64,000 nt of DNA. Origin: Arthrobacter sp. MN05-02. GTDB lineage: Bacteria > Actinomycetota > Actinomycetes > Actinomycetales > Micrococcaceae. Within the stretch, counting starts at the first letter, position 1. The number at the start of each line of letters is the position of its first letter. Positions 39,201-51,451 of this stretch are shown here, piece by piece. The stretch lies in the NCBI GenBank assembly GCA_004001285.1, contig AP018697.1, forward strand, positions 1,426,001-1,490,000, in the 5' to 3' direction. Under the pieces are notes generated by a model. It was not told the origin of the DNA. It saw only the letters and a program-made list of their open reading frames with translations, and made no database searches. Both the position numbers and the translations under genes were made by a program.

Positions 39201-39665
39201 CGGGGAGAGGCACCGGGCACCTACCCCGCCCACGCGCCGCGCGGGCCCGTGGTCATCCTGACCGACGAGTTCGCGGGGTCCGACGGCGACATCATCACGC
39301 AGGTCGCGAAGCTGCGCGGGATCGGCCCGGTGGTCGGCGTGCGGACGTGGGGCGGCGTCGTCGGTATCGACGGGCGTTTCAAGCTCGCCGACGGGACGGG
39401 TGTGAACCAGCCGCGCTACGGCTTCCACGTGACGGGTGGCATCGGCTGGGCCATCGAGAACAGGGGCGTGGAGCCGGACGTCGAGGTGCCTTTCCCGCCG
39501 CACGCCCACGCGGCGGGTGAGGATCCCCAGCTCGAACGCGGCGTCGGGATCCTGCGTGACCTGCTCGCCGAGGATCCTGTGGCCGTGCCGCCGGCCAGGG
39601 AGGGCTACCCCGCGCTGAGGCCCGGTCCGCTTCCGCCCCGCCCACAGGACCTCCGCGGCCAGTAG
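36270..39665 (+). CDS. Tricorn-type S41 peptidase
   Basis: A large cytoplasmic tricorn protease homologue, 1131 residues. Two beta-propellers occupy about residues 1-680, with repeated NPRFSPDGTTIAW / DGKYLAFLSDRSFDP blades. A helical core domain follows, then a PDZ domain at about 800-880 (AVRAGDVIEAIDGVPVPDAFGP) and the S41 catalytic domain. The catalytic His is in GELGTSHAYV (about 777) and the Ser in DEFAGSDGDI (about 1004); WAIENRGVEPDVEV closes the site. There is no signal peptide. A Gly/Asp/Lys-rich linker interrupts the second propeller at about 550-585. It probably trims peptides released by other proteases. Confidence 0.92.
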   Translation: MDSHYLRYPHLHGNRVTFVAENDVWVAPLEGGRAWRISAMQLAARNPRFSPDGTTIAWTVVQGGAPEVVAADVEGGNFRRLTYWGHQSTRVKGFTASGDVLATSAFRHEDSRLSWAYRVPLDGSEQTVIPLGPVDTIAGDPLSPDGDPVVVGSVLTREPAWWKRYRGGTAGKLWIDADGSGGFRRLLPELDGNLADPLWVAGRLAFLSDHEGHGNLYSVDPQGGDLRRHTDHDEYYVRHASTDGASVVFESAGTLWHLPSLDGEAVRLSIALGSASTARRPQPLRVDRHLARAVPTADGTASIIEAHGTLHWLTHRDGPSRVVEAAPGVRARLGRPVGSSRVAYVADMDGEEALYIRDVFAPPGRTPAPGASVGDGEAARVDAQAVAADDVLQRVAFDGRFRASALAASPDGTRIAVASETGALDVVTLATGERRRLVATDQGPIESVTFSHDAAWLAWAEPMAQEGTRSRVRLAAAAAPEEIIDVTDGRFRDWSPTFTRDGKYLAFLSDRSFDPVYDTHRFDLSFPASTKPYLVALAAGTPSPFGPTAARSGETGAQGTRKDIGQDAAKDTGKDGTVPGTTGETARVVVDAELLMARTIALPVGQGTYGDLRAVEGGLLWTAGDIGGVTGDGRASSSEEEPPRRLERFDLARRTVEVLARDADAYEVSCDGSTAVHTSGGKVTAIPTDGKVDADSPRYVDVALDRIRVMLDPVSVWTQAFEEAWRLQRDFYWTEDMAGIDWAGVRERYRPLVARLGSHDDLADLLWELHGELGTSHAYVAPVLVTEPGGHQGFLGGEFAPADGGWAVTRVFATESSDPKAVSPLSAPGAAVRAGDVIEAIDGVPVPDAFGPAVLLAGAAGVTVELTVRSGPAGDTGGDAGTRRRVAVVPLRSEERLRYQTWVAANRAAVQEASGGRFGYLHIPDMVAHGWGQLHRDLDRETARDALVVDVRRNRGGHTSQLVAELIGRRVTAWSMPRGEAPGTYPAHAPRGPVVILTDEFAGSDGDIITQVAKLRGIGPVVGVRTWGGVVGIDGRFKLADGTGVNQPRYGFHVTGGIGWAIENRGVEPDVEVPFPPHAHAAGEDPQLERGVGILRDLLAEDPVAVPPAREGYPALRPGPLPPRPQDLRGQ

Positions 39666-39683
39666 TCCGACCGGCACCGTGCG

Positions 39684-39730
39684 GAGACGAGGAGGGACCC
39701 CGGACGATGTCCGGGGTCCCTCCTCGTCTC
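39684..39730. terminator. Strong bidirectional terminator after the tricorn gene
   Basis: A perfect 21-base stem (39684-39704 with 39710-39730) with the loop CGATG lies between convergent genes. Confidence 0.85.
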
Positions 39731-39740
39731 GTGCGGGAGC

Positions 39741-40172
39741 TCAGCCCCGGAGCGTCGCGGTGAGCGAGATGTCCTTGACGGCGGCGAGGGCCTGCGACAC
39801 GGGGCAGCCCTCCTTGGCTGCCTGCGCGATCCGCTGGAAGTCCTCTTCGGCGATCCCCGGCACGGAGGCGTCGAGGGTCAGCCGGATGGCCGTGATGCCC
39901 GTGCCCGGCTGGAAGTCCACCTCCGCCTTCGTCTCGACGCGCTCGGGCGTCTTCCCCTCCTCGCCCAGGGCGTGGCTGAAGGCCATCGAGAAGCAGGCGG
40001 AGTGCGCGGCGGCGATGAGCTCCTCGGGGCTCGTCTTGCCCCCGGACTCCTCGGAGCGGGCCTTCCAGGTGACGTCGTAGGTACCGATACCGGATGAATC
40101 GAGCGTTACCTGGCCTGAGCCGGAGGGGAGGTCGCCACTCCAGACGGTGTGGGCTGTGCGTACGGTAGCCAT
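39741..40172 (-). CDS. OsmC-family hydroperoxide-reducing protein
   Basis: A protein of 143 residues matching OsmC/Ohr: TSPEELIAAAHSACFSMAFSHAL holds the first redox Cys and AKEGCPVSQAL the second. OsmC proteins reduce organic hydroperoxides in the cytoplasm. The WSGDLPSGSGQVTLDSSG start favours the OsmC branch over Ohr. AAGGAG precedes the ATG. No OhrR-type regulator is adjacent. Confidence 0.92.
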   Translation of the reverse strand: MATVRTAHTVWSGDLPSGSGQVTLDSSGIGTYDVTWKARSEESGGKTSPEELIAAAHSACFSMAFSHALGEEGKTPERVETKAEVDFQPGTGITAIRLTLDASVPGIAEEDFQRIAQAAKEGCPVSQALAAVKDISLTATLRG

Positions 40173-40321
40173 GGTTCTCCTTGCGGTCGGATCGGCGCGG
40201 ATGTCACGCCGGGGTTCTTCATACCCATCCTAGGGAGCCCCGGGGCGGAGTTCCATCACGGGAGGCTGCCCTCGCCGGGGCTCGGGAGGAGTCCTCCGCT
40301 GCGGCATAGGGCGTCGACGCA

Positions 40322-40355
40322 CAGGAGCCGCCCCCCTGGCGGGAAGCGGCTCCTG
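40322..40355 (-). terminator. Terminator of sucB
   Basis: CAGGAGCCGC (40322-40331) pairs with GCGGCTCCTG (40346-40355), 25 bases past the sucB stop. Confidence 0.7.
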
Positions 40356-40379
40356 ACGGCCGGCCGGAGCCGGGACGGA

Positions 40380-42194
40380 CTACAGGCCGAGATCGGCCTC
40401 GAACGCGCCGCCTTCGAGCCGGGCCTTCAGCGTCTGCAGGAAGCGACCCGCATCCGCTCCGTCGACCAGGCGGTGGTCGTAGGTGAGGCTGAGGTACATC
40501 ATCGACCGGATGGCGATGGTGTCGTCGCCGTCGACGCCCGTGATGACCACGGGGCGCTTGACGATGATCCCCGTGCCGAGGATGCCCACCTGCGGCTGGT
40601 TGATGATCGGGGTGTCGAAGAGCGCGCCGGCCGATCCGATGTTCGTGATCGTGAAGGTGCCGCCCGAGAGTTCGTCGGGACCGATCTGACCGTTGCGGGT
40701 GCGGGCTCCGACGTCGGCGATCTTCTTGGCGAGCCCGCCGAGGTTGAGGTTGCCGGCGTCCTTGATGACGGGGACGAGCAGGCCCTTCTCGGTGTCGACC
40801 GCGATCGCGAGGTGCTCGGCGTCGTGGTAGGTGACTTCCTTCTTCTCCTCGTCGAAGGACGCGTTCAGCTTCGGGTGCTGCTTGAGCGCCTCGGTGACCG
40901 CCTTCGAGATGAAGGGGAGGAAGGTGAGCTTCGCGCCGTTCTGTGCCTGGAAGGTGTCCTTGGACGAGGCACGCAGCTTCGCGATGCGGGTCATGTCGAC
41001 CTCGATCACCTGCGTGAGCTGCGCGGAGACCTCGAGCGACTCGCGCATGCGCTTCGCGATGGTCTGCCGGATCCGCGGTGCCTTCTCGACGGTGCCGCGG
41101 AGCTTGGACGGCTCGACGGCGGGAGCGGCAGGCTTCGACGGGGCGGCCGGGGCCGACGCCGCGGGCGCTGACGGTGCGGCGGGTGCCGGCTGCTGGGCCT
41201 TCTGCGCCTCCGCTGCCTCGAGGACGTCCTGCTTGCGGATGCGTCCGCCGACGCCGGTTCCCTTGACGGTGGACAGGTCGACCTTGTTCTGGTTCGCGAG
41301 GCGGCGGACCAGGGGAGTCACGTAGGCGGAGGCGTCCGGGCTTCCGGAGTCCTCCGACGGAGCGGACTCCTGCGCTGCGGCCGGCTTCTCCTGGGCGGCG
41401 GCCGCCGGCTCGGGCGCGGGGGCGCCGCTGGCGTCGTCGTCGGGCTCGGAGGTCGTCGATGCGCGCTGGGCTTCCTGGCCTGCGCCCTGCTTCTCGGTGG
41501 GGGCGTCGTTGCGCTCCTCGGCCGGTGCGGCCACGAGCGGCTCGCCCGACGCGGCCTCGACCTTCTTCGGCGCGGACGCGCCGGATCCGATGACCGCGAG
41601 GACGGCGCCGACCTCGGCGGTCTCGTCCTCGTTGACGCGGATCTCCTGGAGCTTGCCGGCCACGGGCGAGGGGATCTCGGTGTCGACCTTGTCGGTGGAG
41701 ACCTCGAGGAGGGGCTCGTCGACCTCGACGTCGTCGCCGACGGCCTTGAGCCAGCGCGTGACGGTACCCTCGGTGACGCTCTCGCCGAGGGCGGGAAGGG
41801 TGACCTCGGTGCCTTCGCCGCCCTCGTCGGGGGTTCCGCTCGCTGCGGGTGCGGTGTCCGCCTGGGCGGCTTCCTCGGCGGCGGGCTGCTCGGGTTCGGA
41901 CGGGGCCTCTTCGGCGGCGGGAGCGGCGCTGCCGGCGTCGGAGGAACCGCCACCCGAACCGTCCCCGATGCGCACCAGCGGTGCACCGACCTCTGCGGTC
42001 TCGTCCTCCGCGACCAGGATCTCTTCGATGACTCCGGCGACGGGCGAGGGGATCTCGGTGTCGACCTTGTCGGTGGAGACCTCGAGGAGGGGCTCGTCGA
42101 CCTCGACGCGGTCACCGACCTGCTTGAGCCAGCGGGTGACAGTGCCTTCGGTGACGCTTTCACCGAGAGCGGGCAAGTTCACGGATTCAGACAT
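40380..42194 (-). CDS. sucB: Dihydrolipoamide acyltransferase (E2) of the 2-oxoglutarate/2-oxoacid dehydrogenase
   Basis: The E2 core protein, 604 residues. Two lipoyl domains (about 1-80 and 127-205) each carry the lipoyl lysine in [14 protein letters not shown], separated and followed by Ala/Glu/Pro-rich swinging arms. The E3-binding domain is [21 protein letters not shown] and the catalytic domain ends with [15 protein letters not shown] (His and Asp of the acyl transfer). The two-lipoyl layout matches the actinobacterial succinyltransferase type, though in this phylum the same E2 may serve pyruvate dehydrogenase. GAAGGAG precedes the ATG. lpd lies directly upstream. Confidence 0.92.
   Translation of the reverse strand: MSESVNLPALGESVTEGTVTRWLKQVGDRVEVDEPLLEVSTDKVDTEIPSPVAGVIEEILVAEDETAEVGAPLVRIGDGSGGGSSDAGSAAPAAEEAPSEPEQPAAEEAAQADTAPAASGTPDEGGEGTEVTLPALGESVTEGTVTRWLKAVGDDVEVDEPLLEVSTDKVDTEIPSPVAGKLQEIRVNEDETAEVGAVLAVIGSGASAPKKVEAASGEPLVAAPAEERNDAPTEKQGAGQEAQRASTTSEPDDDASGAPAPEPAAAAQEKPAAAQESAPSEDSGSPDASAYVTPLVRRLANQNKVDLSTVKGTGVGGRIRKQDVLEAAEAQKAQQPAPAAPSAPAASAPAAPSKPAAPAVEPSKLRGTVEKAPRIRQTIAKRMRESLEVSAQLTQVIEVDMTRIAKLRASSKDTFQAQNGAKLTFLPFISKAVTEALKQHPKLNASFDEEKKEVTYHDAEHLAIAVDTEKGLLVPVIKDAGNLNLGGLAKKIADVGARTRNGQIGPDELSGGTFTITNIGSAGALFDTPIINQPQVGILGTGIIVKRPVVITGVDGDDTIAIRSMMYLSLTYDHRLVDGADAGRFLQTLKARLEGGAFEADLGL
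41662..42108 (-). repeat. Two identical 69-base copies within sucB
   Basis: Bases 41662-41730 and 42040-42108 are identical. Both encode the lipoyl-lysine region of the two lipoyl domains. Identity at all third positions, while the flanks differ, points to recent duplication or gene conversion rather than only protein-level selection. Confidence 0.9.
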
Positions 42195-42284
42195 AATGCG
42201 CCCGTTTCTCCTTCATAGATCGTTCCTTGGCAGCTGGTCGACGAGCGGGGCCCGCTCAGCTGGACGTGCTTGCAATTCCTGGTT

Positions 42285-42325
42285 CCGAGCTTAGTCCACG
42301 CCCTCGGGGCGTGGACCAGGCTCGG
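42285..42325 (-). terminator. Terminator of lpd
   Basis: A long hairpin with an outer stem CCGAGC/GCTCGG and an inner stem GTCCACGCC/GGCGTGGAC lies between the lpd stop and sucB. sucB therefore probably uses its own promoter in the gap 42195-42284. Confidence 0.6.
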
Positions 42326-42345
42326 AGGTGGTACGGGTGCCCGAT

Positions 42346-43728
<1,383 letters not shown>

Positions 43729-43938
43729 TTGAACGCTCCCTCGCGTGGTCTGTTGACGCGCAGGACGCGTCGGTTGATAAATCGATTGCTGATGCGGTCG
43801 CGGGGCACACCGCGGGTGCTTGGTGGTGTGCTCTCGTTTTTCACCCTATCCCCAGAACAAGCCTGCATCCACTTGAAGTGCGCCGAGGACGTGCCGTCGT
43901 GCCCGGATGTGCCGAGAGTCACGCGGGCAGGCGGGGCG

Positions 43939-43970
43939 GGGTGCCGCGGCGGCGGTCCGCCGCGGCACCC
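43939..43970 (-). terminator. Terminator of pepA
   Basis: A perfect 14-base stem GGGTGCCGCGGCGG (43939-43952) with CCGCCGCGGCACCC (43957-43970) and the loop CGGT, directly after the pepA stop. Confidence 0.8.
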
Positions 43971-43976
43971 GTCGCC

Positions 43977-45525
43977 CTAGGCGGTGCGGGCGAGCACGTC
44001 CTCGACGTAGGCCAGCAGGGTGCGGACGCCGACGCCGGTTCCGGCCTTCGGCGTGTAGCCGTAGGGGGCACCCTCGTTGAAGGCCGGTCCGGCGATGTCG
44101 AGGTGCGCCCACGGGATCTTCTCGCCGTCGACCTGGCCGACGAACTCGCGCAGGAACACCGCGGCGGTCATCATGCCGCCGTGCCGTTCGCCGATGTTGG
44201 CGATGTCGGCGACCTGCGACTCGAGGCTCGGGCGCAGTTCCTCGGGCAGGGGCATGGGCCAGAACTGCTCGCCCGCGCGGTCGGCGGCGGCCTTGACGGC
44301 GTCGCGGACCCCGTCGTCGCCCATGACGCCCGAGACGCGCGTGCCGAGGGCGATCATCTGGGCCCCGGTGAGGGTTGCGATGTCGATGATGGCGTCGGGG
44401 GATTCCTCGCTGGCGGCGGCAAGCCCCGTCGGCCATCACGAGGCGGCCCTCGGCGTCGGTGTTCAGGACCTCGACGGTGCGGCCTCCGTAGATGGAGAGC
44501 ACGTCCTCGGGGCGCTGCGCGGAGCCCGAGGGCATGTTCTCGGCGAGGCAGAGCCACGCCGTGACCTTGGCGGGGAGGCCGAGTTCCGCGACGGCGAGGA
44601 GCGTGGTGAGGACGACGGCGGCGCCGGCCATGTCCAGCTTCATGGTCTGCATCCCCGCGGCGGGCTTGAGGGAGAGTCCGCCGGAGTCGAACGTGATGCC
44701 CTTGCCCACGAGGGCGAGGTGCACGGCCGAGTTCGCGGGGGAGTACTCCACCTTCACCATGCGGGGAGGCCGGATGGAGCCCTTGCCGACGCCGAGGATC
44801 CCGCCGTAGCCGTCGCGCTCCAGGCGCTTCTCGTCCATCACCGTGACCTTGACGGGGAGCCCCCGCGAGAGGTCCTTCGCGGCCTGGGCGAACGTCTCGG
44901 GTTAGAGGTGGCTCGGCGGCTGGTTCACGAGGGAGCGCGTGGCATTGACGTTCTTGCCCAGGATGGTGGCGCGTGTGAAGGCAGGCGCGAGGTCGGCGTC
45001 GTCGGCCGCGGAGGTGTGGACGACGACGTTGCGGACGGCGGCCTTGTCCTTCGACGGGGCCACGGTCCCGTCGGCCCTGATCCCCGACTTGTGGCCCTCG
45101 TAGCTGTAGGCACCGAACGCTGCGCCCTCGGCGACGGCGGCGGCGGCGGCCACGGTGTCGGCCGGCAGCGCGAGGACGACGGTCTCCAGGCCGGTGAGCT
45201 GGCGGACGGCGGCACCGGCGGCACGGCGCAGGGTCTCCGGGGACAGTGCCTCCGAGCTCGCCACGGTGCCCACGCCGGAGAGGACGAGGGAATCGGCTCC
45301 GGTGTCCGGCAGCCCGGGGAGGCGGCGCACCTCGTCGGCGGCACCGGTGATGCCGAGAACCTGGAGCGAGTCCCCGAGGGCGCGTGCCGCCTTCGAGGGC
45401 AACGGGCTGTCGAGGAGGACCGGCCCGTCCGTCCCCTTGGCGACCGCGATCACGAGCGCGTCGCTCGGAATCTTCTTGAGGTCCTTCGCGGAAGCCGTCA
45501 GGTGTAGTTCGGTCGTCTTGATCAC
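43977..45525 (-). CDS. pepA: Leucyl aminopeptidase (M17), disrupted by one nonsense codon and one frameshift
   Basis: A cytosolic dinuclear-metal aminopeptidase. The catalytic motifs are intact: [28 protein letters not shown], and the signature [29 protein letters not shown] is near the end. Two lesions split it. At 44902-44904 a TAA stands in frame where [14 protein letters not shown] is expected, a single C-to-A change on the coding strand. At 44424-44427 one extra base follows MADG, and the frame resumes as [13 protein letters not shown]. Corrected length is 515 residues. The GTG start at 45525 follows GAGGAGACAG. Sequence error is likely, although a nonsense change leaves room for a true pseudogene. 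Confidence 0.85.
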
Positions 45526-45757
45526 GGAATCTGTCTCCTCGTGTCCGGATGGGTTGTCCAGGGTCTGCGCGGCTCCTGCGTCTGGTGGTCCGGGAACCGT
45601 CCTGACGATCGTAGTCGCTGCCCCGCGACGCGCGGCGTCGCGCGGTGCGGGGCGGTCGGTGGGGATGGATCCTCCTCGCGGGACGCGTCGCGTGGTACGG
45701 AATGAAGCAGGCGTGGACGGTGTTGACAGGAGCAGGACCCGACCGGAGGAGAGAGCC

Positions 45758-46837
45758 ATGCTGGATCCACGAACCCTGTACAACACCGATGCCGACGTCT
45801 TCGGCGACCCCGGCATCAAGGGGCTCCCCCTGCTCGTGAGCCTCACCGGCTTCCTGGATGCCGGGCACGTCGTCTCGCAGGTCAGCGAGGAACTGCTCGA
45901 AGTCCTCGAGCACGAGCTGGTGGCCGAGTTCGACGCCGACCAGCTCATGGACTATCGCGGCAGGCGCCCGAAGATCACCTTCGCCGAGGACCACCTGACC
46001 GACTACCAGCCGCACCGGCTGGAGCTGCGCCGACTGTACGACGGACTGGGGGAGCCGTTCCTGCTCCTGACCGGTGTCGAACCCGACCTGCAGTGGGAGC
46101 GCTTCGCGAGCGCCGTCGTCGGGCTGGTGGAGGACCTCGAGGTGCCGCTCGTCTCCTGGCTCCATGCCATCCCGATGCCGGTCCCGCACACGCGACCCAT
46201 CGGCGTGACGCTGCACGGCAACCGTTCCGACCTCATCGACGGCATGAACGCCTGGCGTCCGACCGCGGAGTTGCAGGCGTCCATCGGTCATGTGCTCGAG
46301 CTGCGTCTCATCGAGGCGGGGAACGACGTCGTGGGGCACGTGATCCACGTACCCCACTACCTCTCCGAGGCCGAGTACCCGCCGGCAGCCGTCGCCGGGC
46401 TCGAGTACCTGGGCGCCACGGCGCGGCTCGTGCTGCCGACGGACCGGCTCCGCGAGACAGGGCGCGACGTCGAGCGCCAGATCGCCCGGCAGGTCGGCAA
46501 CTCGGCCGAGGTGCAGTCCGTGGTCGCGTCGCTCGAGAAGCGCTACGACGAGTACGCGGACGGAGCCGAGCGCAGATCGCTGCTGGTCAAGGAGAACAGC
46601 GAGCTGGCCAGCGCCGAGGAGCTCGGTGCCGCCGTGGAGGCGTACCTCGCGAGCCCGCAGGCGGAGGAGGAGTCCACGCTGCTCTGGGACACGGAGTTCC
46701 TGGGCGCGAGCCCCATCGACTACGGCAGCCACGGCGGCGACGACGGCGACGGTCGTGAACGCGATCCGGGGTCAGGGGACGCCGCGGGACGCGACGACGA
46801 GGGACCGGCCGGTCCCGGGTCGCGCTCCGTGGCCTAG
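45758..46837 (+). CDS. PAC2-family protein
   Basis: A protein of 359 residues of the PAC2 (proteasome assembly chaperone-like) family: LPLLVSLTGFLDAGHVVSQVSEELLE, LLLTGVEPDLQWERFASAVV, MPVPHTRPIGVTLHGNR, GHVIHVPHYLSEAEYPPAAV. The last 40 residues are Gly/Asp-rich. The ATG follows GGAGGA. The family is common in Actinobacteria but its role outside proteasome assembly is not established, and no proteasome gene is in the window. It is divergent from pepA. Confidence 0.87.
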   Translation: MLDPRTLYNTDADVFGDPGIKGLPLLVSLTGFLDAGHVVSQVSEELLEVLEHELVAEFDADQLMDYRGRRPKITFAEDHLTDYQPHRLELRRLYDGLGEPFLLLTGVEPDLQWERFASAVVGLVEDLEVPLVSWLHAIPMPVPHTRPIGVTLHGNRSDLIDGMNAWRPTAELQASIGHVLELRLIEAGNDVVGHVIHVPHYLSEAEYPPAAVAGLEYLGATARLVLPTDRLRETGRDVERQIARQVGNSAEVQSVVASLEKRYDEYADGAERRSLLVKENSELASAEELGAAVEAYLASPQAEEESTLLWDTEFLGASPIDYGSHGGDDGDGRERDPGSGDAAGRDDEGPAGPGSRSVA

Positions 46838-46941
46838 GCCAGTCTCCGCGGAGATCGCGATCCGGCCGCCGGCCCGTCCGCACGCGGGTGTGCTCCTGGC
46901 CATGGGCCGTAACGAGGAAGGGGATGGATCGCTCGCCACGC

Positions 46942-46947
46942 GATAAT
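46942..46947 (+). promoter_or_regulatory. -10 box of a leaderless MFS start
   Basis: GATAAT ends six bases before the GTG at 46954, which supports that start. Confidence 0.45.
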
Positions 46948-46953
46948 GGGGCT

Positions 46954-48297
46954 GTGAGATCCTCGAGGGCACTTCTCGTCTGGGCGGCCGGTGTCACCGC
47001 CTACCTCGTCGCAGTGACGCAGCGCACCACCTTCGGTGTCGCCGGACTGGAGGCGACGGACCGCTTCGGCGCCTCCGCCTCGCAGCTGTCCGTGTTCACC
47101 GTGGTGCAACTGCTCGTCTACGCGGGTCTCCAGGTTCCGGTCGGTGTCCTCGTGGACCGGTGGGGACCGCGGACCCTCATCGTCGCGGGCGGCCTCCTCA
47201 TGGCGGTCGGCCAGGCACAACTCGCCTTCGCCGACTCGGTCGGTGCGGGTATCGTCGGGCGGTTGTTCGTGGGAGCGGGCGACGCGACGACCTTCATCAG
47301 TGTCCTGCGGCTGCTGCCCGCATGGTTCGAGCCCCGGCGGATCCCGGTCCTCACGCAGTGGACGGGCATCATCGGCCAGCTCGGCCAGGTGGTCTCGGTC
47401 ATCCCGTTCGTGGCACTGCTGTCGACGTTCGGCTGGCAGCCGGCCTTCCTCTCGGCCGCGGCACTGTCGGTGCTCGCCGTCGTCCTCTCGATCACCGTGA
47501 TCCGTGATTCGCCGGTGGCGGGGAGCGAGCGCTCTCCGCAGACCCTGCGGCAGACCGGGACCTCGCTCGCCGCCGCGTGGAGGCAACCGGGGACACGTCT
47601 GGGCCTGTGGTCGCACTTCACCATCCAGTTCCCCGGGACGGTCTTCGTCCTGATGTGGGGCTACCCGTACCTGGTCAGGGCGGAGAAGGTGGGCGAGGGT
47701 GCCGCTTCCGCCCTGATGACCCTGTTCGTCGCGGTGGGGATCGCCTGCGGACCGCTGCTCGGGAGGTACGTGGGGCGGCATCCGCTGCGGCGGTCCACCA
47801 TGGTGCTGGCGATCGCCGCCCTCATGGCCACCGCCTGGCTGGCGGTGCTGCTCTACCCGGGACCGGCTCCGCTGCCGCTGCTGACGCTGCTGGTCGTCGC
47901 GCTGGCCGTCGGCGGTCCGGGGTCGATGATCGCCTTCGACTTCGCCCGCACGTTCAATCCCGCGGCCCGCATGGGAACGGCGACGGGCATCGTCAACATC
48001 GGCGGCTTCATGGCGTCCCTGCTGTCGATGTTCGTCATCGGCGTCGTGCTCGACGTCCTGCTCGGCAGTGGCTTCTCCCGGGGTGACCTCTACGCCCTTG
48101 CGTCCTTCCGCCTCGCCATGGCCGTGCAGCTGGTCTTCCTCGCGGCGGGGGTCGTGGCGGTCGTCATCGCCCGGCGCAGAGTTCGCCGGCGGATGGCGGA
48201 GCAGGGCGTGGTCGTCCCGCCCATCCGCGACGCGCTGGCCCGCGAGCGCCGCCGGCGCCGGGACGAGAAGGCTGCTCGAAGGCCCTCCGGCGACTAG
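46954..48297 (+). CDS. MFS transporter
   Basis: A major-facilitator protein of 447 residues with about twelve helices. VPVGVLVDRWGPRTLIVAGGLLM is the loop between helices 2 and 3, and a long basic C-terminal tail (RRRVRRRMAEQ to the end) lies in the cytoplasm. I chose the GTG at 46954, giving RSSRALLVWAAGVTAYLVAVTQRTTFGVAG, the usual start of this group; an ATG at 46924 with a purine-rich site is the alternative. The substrate cannot be read from the sequence. Confidence 0.85.
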   Translation: MRSSRALLVWAAGVTAYLVAVTQRTTFGVAGLEATDRFGASASQLSVFTVVQLLVYAGLQVPVGVLVDRWGPRTLIVAGGLLMAVGQAQLAFADSVGAGIVGRLFVGAGDATTFISVLRLLPAWFEPRRIPVLTQWTGIIGQLGQVVSVIPFVALLSTFGWQPAFLSAAALSVLAVVLSITVIRDSPVAGSERSPQTLRQTGTSLAAAWRQPGTRLGLWSHFTIQFPGTVFVLMWGYPYLVRAEKVGEGAASALMTLFVAVGIACGPLLGRYVGRHPLRRSTMVLAIAALMATAWLAVLLYPGPAPLPLLTLLVVALAVGGPGSMIAFDFARTFNPAARMGTATGIVNIGGFMASLLSMFVIGVVLDVLLGSGFSRGDLYALASFRLAMAVQLVFLAAGVVAVVIARRRVRRRMAEQGVVVPPIRDALARERRRRRDEKAARRPSGD

Positions 48298-48387
48298 CTC
48301 GCACCGGTGGCCCTCCGCGCAGCCGGCTTGTCCACATAGCGCCGGCCGGCCGATCGGAGGCCCTGTCCGCGTAGCAGGCTGGCGGCC

Positions 48388-49851
48388 ATGTCATCTCCTA
48401 CGAGCCCGGCGCCGGGCATCCCGCCGTCCCCTCCCATCGCCGTCTCGTCCCCGGCGGACCTCCTGTCCTACGTTCCCCACGCCCTCGGATTCCTGCCCGA
48501 GGAGAGCCTCGTGGTCTTCACGACGACGGGCCGGAGGCTCGGTGCCACCCTGCGGGTGGACCTGCCGCCCGACGACGGGAGTTCCCGCGCATTCGCCGAG
48601 GGAGTGGTGTCCTTCCTGCGGGGGGACCCAGACGCCGACGGCACCCTCCTCGTCGTCTACACGAAGGAGGACTGGCCACGGCAGGCACTCCCACCCCGGC
48701 ACGGGCTGGTCCGAGTCGTCGAAGCGATCCTGGAAGCCGCCGGGCTACCGGTCCACGGCGGCTGGCTCGTCTCGGCCTCCGCCTGGCGCGACTACTTCTG
48801 CAGCGACGGCGAGTGCTGCCCCCTGGCCCGGCCGACCGCTCGACGCCGTGGTCCACAGCCCGCTCAATGCCGAGCTGATCTTCAGTGGGAGCGCGTTCGA
48901 TGCCTCGGCGTCGGACGCCGTGCTCCGCGCAGTCCCGTCCGTGGCACGACGGACCGCCGGACCCGTTCACCGCCTCCGGGCGGTGGAGGAGGCCCATGCG
49001 CGCTACGCGTCCGGGTGCGCCGGTCGCTGGACGTCCCCGGCCCAGTTCCAGGCGGTATCGGACGTGTGGGACGCGGTACTCCTGCGGCCGGAAGTCTTCG
49101 TCGTCGACGCCGAGCCCGATGTCGCGGCGTTCCTCCTGGCGAGTATCGAGTCGCGGACCGTCCGTGATTTCCTCCTGGCCAGTGCCTGTGTCGGGTCCGG
49201 CACGGCACGGGCCGGGGTCGCGGCATGCGGCCTCATCGACGACTCCCGGTCCGCCGGGACACGGGCCGACGATGGCACGCTCCGCGGAGCCCGGGTCCTG
49301 CCGGACGTGCGGGAGGCGGACGGACTGCGTGCGGCGCTGGGGCTGCCGGCATCGGCGGAGAGCGGCCGGGGATCCGGGACCGGCGCGGGCCGGGCCGGGG
49401 GAGCGCCCGCTACTCCGGCACCCGGCGGAGTAACGATCACCGGCGACGCCGGCCTGGTCTACGCGGATGTCCTGGCCGGCAGGTTCACCGGAGCCATCGC
49501 CTGGGACCGCGTGGACGGCATGACGGTCGTCCTCGGACGACTGGCGGAGGTATCGGACGGCGAGGCCAGGGCAGCGGCCCTCACCATGTCGGCCTGGTTC
49601 GAATACGCCCGCGGACGCGGATATTGCGGGCGGCGGTCTACCTCGACGCCGCGGAACAGGCGGTACCGGGGTACCGGCTCGCCCGCCTGCTGCACGAACT
49701 CCTCCGGCGCGGGGGGCTGCCGGCCTGGGCCAGGAGCAGGTCCACGGCCTGGACGGCAGGTGCGGCGGGGAAGGATCCGACGCCGTCCTGCGGCGTGCCG
49801 GGACGGCTGAACGACCCGGCCGATGATTTCCGGCGTGGACGCCGATCGTGA
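48388..49851 (+). CDS. DUF4192 family protein (two apparent frameshifts)
   Basis: A soluble protein of about 487 residues after correction. Its N-terminus, PADLLSYVPHALGFLPEESLVVFTT with GATLRVDLP, is the hallmark of DUF4192 proteins of Actinobacteria, whose function is unknown. The frame is lost at 48827-48829 (one extra C; CCPLA/GRPLDAVVHSPLNAEL) and again at 49628-49630 (one G missing; RGRGYC/GAAVYLDAAEQAVPGYRLARLL). The net change is zero, so the end of the protein is unaffected. A homopolymer error at each site is the simplest reading, but the gene is not known to be essential. Confidence 0.78.
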
Positions 49852-50076
49852 GACAATGGTAATGAGACCCGGTTGGGTCCGCGCACCAGAACATCACCGG
49901 GCATTCCACGACGGTCCTCGCCGAGAGGCGGATCCACGGGGAATAGCGCGGGCGGCAGGACCGTTCCCTAGGGAACCGCCCCGTCGGATCCCTCTGGTGA
50001 ACAGCGCGGACTTGACAGGGTCATAGTGGTGTTGTCCCTCTGATGGCACCACACACCGCCGTACGAAAGGTTCTCT
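49852..50076 (+). other. Leader region of sigA
   Basis: A 225-base gap without a gene. TTGACA occurs at 50013-50018, about 60 bases before the sigA GTG, but I see no good -10 at the expected distance. AAAGG at 50066-50070 is the likely ribosome site. Promoter assignment is left open. Confidence 0.4.
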
Positions 50077-51295
<1,219 letters not shown>

Positions 51296-51305
51296 TCAGG
51301 ACCTC

Positions 51306-51339
51306 CGAAAGGGCCCTTCCTGCGGGAGGGGCCCTTTCG
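51306..51339 (+). terminator. Terminator of sigA
   Basis: CGAAAGGGCCCTTCC (51306-51320) pairs with GGAGGGGCCCTTTCG (51325-51339) with one mismatch. Confidence 0.8.
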
Positions 51340-51451
51340 CGTGTCCGCTCCGGGATGCTCGCTCCGTCCGGATCCGCCGGATGGTGCACCCTGCCGCCCG
51401 GCGGGCCATCGATGCCGGCGGACCGCGGGCCCGTCCCCGCCCACCAACAGG

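Noticed and set aside
45722-45727. TTGACA near 45722 upstream of the PAC2 gene as a promoter
   Set aside because: No -10 can fit before the start codon at the required distance.
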